Shown here one piece after another: positions 7,335 through 11,469 of a stretch of 11,469 nucleotides of DNA. Source of the stretch: Ruminococcaceae bacterium UBA2806 (GTDB taxonomy: Bacteria; Bacillota; Clostridia; Oscillospirales; Acutalibacteraceae); contig DEHG01000086.1 in the NCBI GenBank assembly GCA_002351795.1, positions 12,180 to 23,648 on the forward strand, given 5' to 3'. Each line of letters starts with the position of its first letter. The first letter of the stretch is position 1. The translations under genes and the position numbers were made by a program. The notes below the pieces were generated by a model. That model did not search any database. It saw nothing but the letters and a program-made list of their open reading frames with translations, and was not told the origin of the DNA.

Positions 7335-7361
7335 AGTATTCCCTCCTTTAGTGCTGCTGTT

Positions 7362-7397
7362 AAAAAAATATAGAGAAGGAAAAACTCCTTCTCTATA
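7362..7397 (-). terminator. Intrinsic terminator between rpmF and der
   Basis: A perfect 12-bp stem (7369-7380 with 7386-7397) with a 5-base loop is followed on the minus strand by seven T residues (7368-7362). It lies 13 bases after the rpmF stop and only 12 bases before the der ribosome binding site. It likely caps the abundant rpmF message and limits flow into der. Confidence 0.9.
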
Positions 7398-7410
7398 AAT
7401 TAGAAGGCGA

Positions 7411-7593
7411 TTAAGCCTCTGTGTTAATTACAACTCTGCCATTATACATTCCGCAGTTTGTGCAGGCTCTGTGAGCAAGCTTATACTCACCACAGTTAGG
7501 ACATTTTGTAAGTGCAGGTGCGCTGAGCTTCCACACAGCAGAGCGTCTTTTATCTCTTCTTGCTTTAGATGTCTTTCTCTTAGGTACTGCCAT
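7411..7593 (-). CDS. rpmF: 50S ribosomal protein L32
   Basis: L32 is a 60-residue large-subunit protein. The start MAVPKRKTSKARRDKRRS is the basic, rRNA-binding N-terminus of the family. A zinc ribbon follows, with C31-x2-C34 and C44-x2-C47. All four cysteines are present, so this is the zinc-binding form and not the cysteine-free paralogue some bacteria induce under zinc limitation. The ATG at 7593 has AAGGAGG 8 bases upstream. It is 33 bases downstream of yceD, a pairing conserved across bacteria, and the two share the promoter at 8160-8188. A strong terminator follows it. Confidence 0.98.
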   Translation of the reverse strand: MAVPKRKTSKARRDKRRSAVWKLSAPALTKCPNCGEYKLAHRACTNCGMYNGRVVINTEA

Positions 7594-7626
7594 TTAAATA
7601 ACCTCCTTGAAAATAAAGTACAAAAA

Positions 7627-8121
7627 TCATTCTTCAAGCAGCTTAGACAAAACTGCCAGTCTGGGATCGACTTCCTTTTCGGGACAGCCGCATTTTCCCT
7701 TATTAAGATTTTTTCCGCACTTTGGACACAAGCCCTTACAAGTATCTTTACAGAGGAACTTTGACGGAAGCTCCAAAAGGATATCATCTCTGAGCAAAGC
7801 ATCAGTATCGAGCATATAGTCCGGTGCTTCAATATAATCGTCACCGCTGTCCTCAACGGGTGCGGCAACAAGTATATGATTAAACCTGTAGGCAAGCTGC
7901 CTTTCAGCGGCCTCATTGCATCTGTCGCAGCGGAATTTACACACAAAGCTTGTCTGAGCTTCATATTCCACAACACCTGCATGATTACTGACCATAATTT
8001 CAGCTTCTATCTTTTCGGGAAAGCTGCAGTTATCGGTAGAATCATTTTTCAGATCAACATCGACCTTTGCGGAATGAACTGCATTTTCATTCAGAAAAAC
8101 CTTTTTTAAATTCAGGATCAT
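7627..8121 (-). CDS. yceD: YceD family (DUF177) protein, 23S rRNA accumulation
   Basis: This 164-residue protein belongs to the YceD/DUF177 family, encoded next to rpmF in most bacteria and linked in E. coli and plants to 23S rRNA accumulation. The N-terminal half is beta-rich. The first cysteine pair is C65-x2-C68 within FVCKFRCDRCNEAAERQL. The C-terminal half has C124, C128, C132-x2-C135 (LCPKCGKNLN) and C144/C146, followed by the family ending DPRLAVLSKLLEE. The extra cysteines suggest a metal site; this clustered form is common in Firmicutes. The ATG at 8121 has a modest GGGGTGAG site about 5 bases upstream. It is the first gene after a consensus promoter. Confidence 0.93.
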   Translation of the reverse strand: MILNLKKVFLNENAVHSAKVDVDLKNDSTDNCSFPEKIEAEIMVSNHAGVVEYEAQTSFVCKFRCDRCNEAAERQLAYRFNHILVAAPVEDSGDDYIEAPDYMLDTDALLRDDILLELPSKFLCKDTCKGLCPKCGKNLNKGKCGCPEKEVDPRLAVLSKLLEE

Positions 8122-8159
8122 GCACTCACCCCAACAATAAAATCAACATGCCATACATT

Positions 8160-8188
8160 ATTATAATTGTATCAGACTCTTTTGTCAA
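8160..8188 (-). promoter_or_regulatory. Consensus sigma-A promoter for yceD-rpmF
   Basis: Perfect TTGACA (8188-8183) and perfect TATAAT (8165-8160) are separated by exactly 17 bp on the minus strand. A T/A-rich tract upstream could act as an UP element. The leader to yceD is about 30 bases. This is the strongest promoter in the window, as expected for a ribosomal protein operon. Confidence 0.95.
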
Positions 8189-8220
8189 TATATTTTTTAA
8201 AAAAATAGCCGTCTGCGTCA

Positions 8221-8258
8221 AAAATTTATGAGGAAGCCGTACTTTTCAGCTTCCTCAT
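8221..8258 (-). terminator. Intrinsic terminator of the P-loop gene
   Basis: A 10-bp perfect stem (ATGAGGAAGC, 8228-8237, with 8249-8258) with an 11-base loop is followed on the minus strand by AAATTTTTG. It starts 25 bases past the stop codon. The T-run is slightly displaced but adequate. Confidence 0.85.
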
Positions 8259-8283
8259 ATTATATGTTTTTATCAGTTAACGA

Positions 8284-8700
8284 TCAAACCTTTTCAGCAA
8301 CAGCAGCCAGTGTTGCGGGAAGGTCACTTTCGTCGGCAGATACAAGGAAGGTAAACTGTGTATCCGTTTTAGCAGCAAGACCGTTGATCTTCTCAATGAA
8401 CTTTGCGAACTCATCAATATTCTGTCCGCCGATCTTGAATGTGGAATCAACCAGTACATCTGTAACATCATAGTTACCTGCACACAGTCCGCTGAGGAAA
8501 CCAAAGAATGCATCATAACCTGTAACAGAATAATGCTCTGTGTCTATAAGACGAGCTTTATGTGTAACGTCATAAGTAAGCTTTGAGCCTTTTTCTATTA
8601 CAACTACATTTCCGTTTGAAGCCTCAACAGCTTCATTTGCAAGAGAAATAAGCTTCTTTGTTTTACCTGTACCCTTTTTACCGACAATAAGTTTAACCAT
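8284..8700 (-). CDS. Small P-loop NTPase-like protein of unknown function
   Basis: This 138-residue soluble protein starts almost directly with a Walker A motif, GKKGTGKT (residues 7-14), after one short strand (VKLIV). A possible Walker B is VLVDS at 82-86, where a hydrophobic strand ends in Asp85. A later strand, FTFLVSADES (117-124), resembles the sensor strand of P-loop folds. It is too small for a full AAA+ or ABC domain and has no partner domain. Similar small proteins in Clostridia have been labelled twitching motility protein PilT, but it has no feature of PilT itself (about 340 residues, with pilus neighbours). I infer nucleotide binding only. AAGGAGG lies 8 bases before the ATG. It is a single-gene unit with its own strong promoter and terminator, which suggests steady high expression. 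Confidence 0.85.
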   Translation of the reverse strand: MVKLIVGKKGTGKTKKLISLANEAVEASNGNVVVIEKGSKLTYDVTHKARLIDTEHYSVTGYDAFFGFLSGLCAGNYDVTDVLVDSTFKIGGQNIDEFAKFIEKINGLAAKTDTQFTFLVSADESDLPATLAAVAEKV

Positions 8701-8774
8701 AATTTTTGCCTCCTTGAAAGTTTTCGCCGCCGCAGCGGTTTATCCTTTGCATAAAAAATTATTTCGCTGATTCT

Positions 8775-8803
8775 ATTTTATATTATATTTGAACAACTGT
8801 CAA
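8775..8803 (-). promoter_or_regulatory. Sigma-A promoter of the P-loop gene
   Basis: TTGACA (8803-8798) and TAAAAT (8780-8775) are spaced 17 bp apart on the minus strand, with an AT-rich tract upstream. The leader is about 68 bases and contains a short GC-rich patch (CCGCTGCGGCGGCG) that is unusual next to the AT-rich promoter. No clear intrinsic terminator separates this promoter from pgi. Confidence 0.9.
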
Positions 8804-8854
8804 CCGTTTTAGCAAATATTTTAAAAATATACATTTGTAAGCGAAAAACATGAA

Positions 8855-10192
8855 TTATTTAAGTCTTGCCTCAAGCGCTTCCTTCTGATCCTCATATCCC
8901 GGCTTGCCGAGGAGAGCAAACATATTCTTCTTGTAGCTTTCAACACCGGGCTGATTGAAGGGATTGATACCAAGAGTATATCCGCTTATTGCACATGCCT
9001 TTTCAAAGAAATAGATAAGATAACCAAGCTCGGCCTCGCTTGTATCCTTCATATTAAGAACAGCATTCGGAACCTTACCGTCTGTATGTGCAAGTATAGT
9101 TCCCTCAAAAGCCTTCTTATTTACAAAATCAACTGTTTTGCCTGCAAGGAAATTAAGACCGTCAACATTTTCAGGATCTGTACCGATAGTAAGCTCATAT
9201 TTCGGCTTTTCGATCTGTACAACAGTTTCAAACATTGTTCTTGTTCCGTCCTGGATAAACTGACCCATTGAATGGAGGTCGGTAGAGAATACAACGCTTG
9301 CCGGGAACAGACCCTTCTGATCCTTGCCTTCGCTCTCACCGAAAAGCTGTTTCCACCATTCGCACATCATAGTAAATGCAGGCTCATAGCTTACGAGAAG
9401 TTCGATACTCTTGCCCTTCCTGTAAAGGATATTGCGGACAGCAGCATATTTATAGCAGTCATTCTTATCAAGATCAGTGCTCATAAGCTCTTCTCTTGCC
9501 TTAGCTGCGCCGCCCATAAGAGCGTCTATATCTGCGCCTGAAACTGCTATCGGAAGAAGTCCTACAGCTGTAAGAACGCTGAAACGACCGCCGACATCAT
9601 CAGGTACAACAAATGTTTCATAGCCTTCACGGTCAGCAAGCTGCTTTAATGTGCCCTTTGCCTTATCTGTTGTACAGAAGATCCTCTCCTTTGCGCCCTC
9701 CTTGCCGTACTTCTTTTCAAGAAGCTCACGGAATACTCTGAAAGCAATAGCCGGCTCGGTAGTAGTGCCTGATTTTGATATCATATTGATAGATATATCT
9801 TTGCCCTCACAGATCTGTAAAAGCTCGGAAAGAGCTGTAGAGCTGATGGAATTACCTGTAAAATAGATATCGGGAGTATCCTTTTTGATTGCATTATAAT
9901 TAGGAGATCTGAGGAACTCGATCGCAGCTCTTGCGCCAAGATAAGATCCGCCTATACCGATAACAACAAAAACATCGGTATTGCCTTTGATCTTTCCGGC
10001 AGCCTTTTTGATCCTGTCAAATTCGTCCTTATCATAGTCAACGGGAAGATCTACCCAACCAGTAAAGTCATTTCCAAGACCCGTTTTTTTATGAAGAAGG
10101 TCATGTGCAGCAGCTATCTGCGGTGCTATTGCGGTATACTCATCCTCGCTGATAAATTCTTTCAGATGCTTATCACTTAATGTAACAGACAT
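8855..10192 (-). CDS. pgi: Glucose-6-phosphate isomerase
   Basis: Pgi interconverts glucose-6-phosphate and fructose-6-phosphate in the cytosol, in glycolysis and gluconeogenesis. Its 445 residues match the short bacterial form. The first SIS-fold motif is GIGGSYLGARA (79-89), and the phosphate-binding SKSGTTTEP is at 139-147. Signature 1, DVGGRFSVLTAVGLLP, is at 199-214. The catalytic glutamate is probably E286 in FGESEGK, the ring-opening histidine H307 in STDLHSMGQ, and the catalytic lysine K421 within NPFNQPGVESYK. All key residues are intact. The ATG at 10192 has AAGGAGG 9 bases upstream. The gene has its own promoter at 10283-10311 and a leader of about 84 bases. Past the stop I see only a weak AT-rich hairpin, so some read-through into the P-loop gene is possible. 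Confidence 0.98.
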   Translation of the reverse strand: MSVTLSDKHLKEFISEDEYTAIAPQIAAAHDLLHKKTGLGNDFTGWVDLPVDYDKDEFDRIKKAAGKIKGNTDVFVVIGIGGSYLGARAAIEFLRSPNYNAIKKDTPDIYFTGNSISSTALSELLQICEGKDISINMISKSGTTTEPAIAFRVFRELLEKKYGKEGAKERIFCTTDKAKGTLKQLADREGYETFVVPDDVGGRFSVLTAVGLLPIAVSGADIDALMGGAAKAREELMSTDLDKNDCYKYAAVRNILYRKGKSIELLVSYEPAFTMMCEWWKQLFGESEGKDQKGLFPASVVFSTDLHSMGQFIQDGTRTMFETVVQIEKPKYELTIGTDPENVDGLNFLAGKTVDFVNKKAFEGTILAHTDGKVPNAVLNMKDTSEAELGYLIYFFEKACAISGYTLGINPFNQPGVESYKKNMFALLGKPGYEDQKEALEARLK

Positions 10193-10282
10193 ATTTAAAA
10201 TCCTCCTTAGGTTTTTGCTTGAACAGACAAATGAAATCTGTTATAACTCTCATATACCTGCGTTATGAAAATCACTGACTTT

Positions 10283-10311
10283 ATTATATTATATTTTAAT
10301 AAATATTGCAA
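10283..10311 (-). promoter_or_regulatory. Sigma-A promoter of pgi
   Basis: TTGCAA (10311-10306) and perfect TATAAT (10288-10283) are separated by 17 bp on the minus strand. The leader of about 84 bases contains a weak ACAGA/TCTGT hairpin 20 to 40 bases before the ribosome binding site; I see no known riboswitch in it. Confidence 0.8.
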
Positions 10312-10378
10312 GGAATTATATTACTTTTTTTCATTAATTTAACAATTTATTTATAGGCGCAATGAATACTACATTTCA

Positions 10379-10481
10379 GGGAATCACTGAATAAATAGCT
10401 ATTTGCAGCTGAAGGTTAACATAAGCGGCTTAACGTGGGGCTTTGCCCCAAACGGCGATCATTTCATTAATCAGCGTTTCC
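10379..10481. mobile_element. MITE-like structured element (about 103 bp), no coding capacity
   Basis: The left end reads GGGAATCACTGAATAAAT (10379-10396). The right end, read inward on the other strand, is GGAAACGCTGATTAATGA (10481-10464). The two align with one gap and few mismatches, as imperfect terminal inverted repeats. Inside are three small hairpins: AGCT/AGCT (10397-10410), GTTAA/TTAAC (10415-10434) and the GC-rich TGGGGC-TTT-GCCCCA (10436-10450). I could not find a clear target-site duplication. The only minus-strand frame with a start is a 17-codon one, which I do not consider real. Confidence 0.4.
10434..10450 (+). repeat. GC-rich hairpin repeat, copy 2
   Basis: CGTGGGGCTTTGCCCCA is identical over 17 bases to the reverse complement of 11419-11435 and resembles 4485-4505. 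It forms a tight stem with a TTT loop. No T-run follows, so it is not a terminator. Confidence 0.75.
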
Positions 10482-10540
10482 ATAAATTTTCTGTTCACAA
10501 ACCGAAAATGGTTTTTTATACTGCTGACATATGCACAACC

Positions 10541-10578
10541 AAAAAAGCACTGTCACACTAAGAATGTGCAGCAGCGCT
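10541..10578 (-). terminator. Intrinsic terminator of the surface-protein gene
   Basis: On the minus strand AGCGCTG pairs with CAGTGCT (one G-T pair), and an inner CACA pairs with TGTG. TTTTTT follows. It starts 2 bases after the stop codon of the gene at 10581. Confidence 0.8.
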
Positions 10579-10580
10579 TT

Positions 10581-11387
10581 TTATTCCGGAAACTTTTTAT
10601 TTATCCTGCGTACAAATGATACTGCGGCTATAATTATCACAGTCACAAGAATAACAGCCCCGATAATATAGTACATAGCAGAATCATCCGACAGATCATC
10701 CTTGTACTTTTCCTTATCAAAGTGTTGAAGAACTTTACTGTTTTCTGATACTGCCTTTGATTGTTTTGTCTCTGATGAAGCATTTTCCGATGATTCTGAA
10801 GATTTACTGCTTGCCTTTGATACCGATGTTCTGCGCTTTGAGGATACTTCGCTCTTTGAAGACGAGCCTTTGATTCCCGATGACGCTTTTTGTTCTGAAA
10901 CCTGTTTATCCGATATGACAGAAAAGCTTACATTGCAGATTTCTTTCAATGAAACTGTCTTTTTCTGATATGTAACAATGTCTGTAAGCTCGGCAGTAAT
11001 TTCCTGTCCCGATATTTGCCGTTCACCCGATCGGAATATCATCTCTATTCTTTTTTCGGTAATATCAGGCTGTCTTGTACTGTACAGAATATGTATATGT
11101 CCGTTTTCATGATGTTCTTTTATAAATTCATTTTCGTTTTTATCAGGGATATTGAAGCTATTTAGTTCAATACTGTCGGCAGGATATGCGATCTTCACCT
11201 CAAACGCTCCGAGCGGTTCATTTCCTTTAATACAAAGCATTACCGGAAAGCTCTTTTTTAAACCGATCTCTTCGGCACATTCAAGCTTTACCGAATAATT
11301 ATCCTCAGCATCTGAGATCAGAACCGGATCCATGCACATCAGCATAAAAGCTATCATTATCACAGACAACGATATACAAAAGGGCAT
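10581..11387 (-). CDS. Membrane-anchored surface protein, possible cohesin/Ig-like ectodomain
   Basis: Counted from the ATG at 11387, this is a 268-residue single-span surface protein. Residues 1-27 are hydrophobic (CISLSVIMIAFMLM) and look like a signal peptide, though the basic n-region is missing. Residues about 30-159 are beta-rich; GAFEVKIAYPADSIEL resembles the early strands of cohesin-type modules, but I cannot prove that. Residues 161-219 form a Ser/Lys/Glu linker with many SS and SK pairs, typical of extracellular spacers. A membrane helix is at about 239-259 (YYIIGAVILVTVIIIAAV), followed by the basic stop-transfer RRINKKFPE. The start is uncertain. The frame stays open to the window edge through a repeat element, adding basic residues (ISKNKF) before the hydrophobic core; a GTG at 11444 is possible but lies in that repeat. 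No good ribosome site precedes either. Roles in substrate binding or scaffold anchoring are guesses. Confidence 0.65.
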   Translation of the reverse strand: MPFCISLSVIMIAFMLMCMDPVLISDAEDNYSVKLECAEEIGLKKSFPVMLCIKGNEPLGAFEVKIAYPADSIELNSFNIPDKNENEFIKEHHENGHIHILYSTRQPDITEKRIEMIFRSGERQISGQEITAELTDIVTYQKKTVSLKEICNVSFSVISDKQVSEQKASSGIKGSSSKSEVSSKRRTSVSKASSKSSESSENASSETKQSKAVSENSKVLQHFDKEKYKDDLSDDSAMYYIIGAVILVTVIIIAAVSFVRRINKKFPE

Positions 11388-11410
11388 CTCTAAAAACTTG
11401 TTTTTAGAGA
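11387..11410. repeat. AT-rich inverted repeat at the 5' end of the surface-protein gene
   Basis: A perfect 10-bp stem, TCTCTAAAAA with TTTTTAGAGA, surrounds a CTTG loop. The candidate ATG (11387-11385) begins in the outermost base of the stem on the minus strand, so folding of the message would bury the start. It sits next to the GC-rich hairpin at 11418-11434 and is probably part of the same element. Confidence 0.7.
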
Positions 11411-11413
11411 TTG

Positions 11414-11434
11414 GGGTGTGGGGCAAAGCCCCAC
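11414..11434 (-). repeat. GC-rich hairpin repeat, copy 3
   Basis: GTGGGGC-AAA-GCCCCAC (11418-11434) is a perfect 7-bp stem with a 3-base loop, extended by GGGT on the left. Copies occur at 10434-10450 (identical over 17 bases, opposite orientation) and at 4485-4505 (diverged). Confidence 0.8.
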
Positions 11435-11469
11435 GAACCCTCACTTTCCTATTCCATTGTTGATTGTAT

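Noticed and set aside
8804..8854. Intrinsic terminator for pgi
   Set aside because: Only an imperfect AT-rich hairpin is present, without a GC stem or a well-placed T-run.
10434..10490. Short minus-strand frame of 17 codons (METLINEM...)
   Set aside because: It lies across the MITE-like element and its GC-rich hairpin and has no ribosome site, so it is a by-product of the repeat.
10500..10520. Plus-strand hairpin AAACC/GGTTT followed by T residues as a terminator
   Set aside because: The stem is only 5 bp and no plus-strand gene precedes it.
1..11469. CRISPR array, tRNA, rRNA, transposase or phage genes
   Set aside because: No regularly spaced direct repeats, no cloverleaf with a recognisable T-loop, no rRNA signature and no transposase or phage motifs were seen on either strand.

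Overview
The window is a contiguous piece of a low-to-moderate GC Firmicutes chromosome, most like a Ruminococcus or a close relative in Oscillospiraceae. The evidence is strong AAGGAGG-type ribosome binding sites, TTGACA/TATAAT promoters with 17-bp spacers, a zinc-finger ClpE-type unfoldase, a four-cysteine ribosomal protein L32, and the YceD-L32-Der-PlsY gene order. Every gene I can support lies on the minus strand, so transcription runs from high to low coordinates. The genus is an inference from protein style and was not tested by search.

From high to low coordinates: (1) 10581-11387 encodes a membrane-anchored surface protein with a possible cohesin-like ectodomain. Its 5' end is fused to a repeat element that runs off the window. 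(2) 10193-10580 is gene-poor and holds that gene's terminator, a structured MITE-like element, and the pgi promoter. (3) pgi (8855-10192) encodes glucose-6-phosphate isomerase. (4) 8284-8700 encodes a small P-loop protein of unknown role with its own promoter and terminator. (5) A consensus promoter at 8160-8188 drives yceD-rpmF. An intrinsic terminator follows rpmF, then come der, plsY and cvpA. (6) clpE (2039-4369) follows a structured 170-bp leader and ends at a strong terminator. (7) A possible small orphan gene (1570-1782) lies behind a perfect 20-bp palindrome. (8) The left end is a tight operon: a short-chain dehydrogenase, a collapsed GH13 alpha-amylase remnant, and a DMT/EamA transporter that runs off the window.

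Functionally, the centre is housekeeping: 50S subunit maturation (YceD/L32 and the GTPase Der), the first acylation of phospholipid synthesis (PlsY), protein quality control (ClpE) and central carbon flow (Pgi). The accessory signals are at the edges and in the gaps: a family of GTGGGGCTTTGCCCC hairpins in three places, a MITE-like element, a decaying amylase kept in an operon, and a terminator placed just before the der ribosome binding site. I see no convincing new multi-gene system. There is no CRISPR array, tRNA, rRNA, transposase or phage gene.
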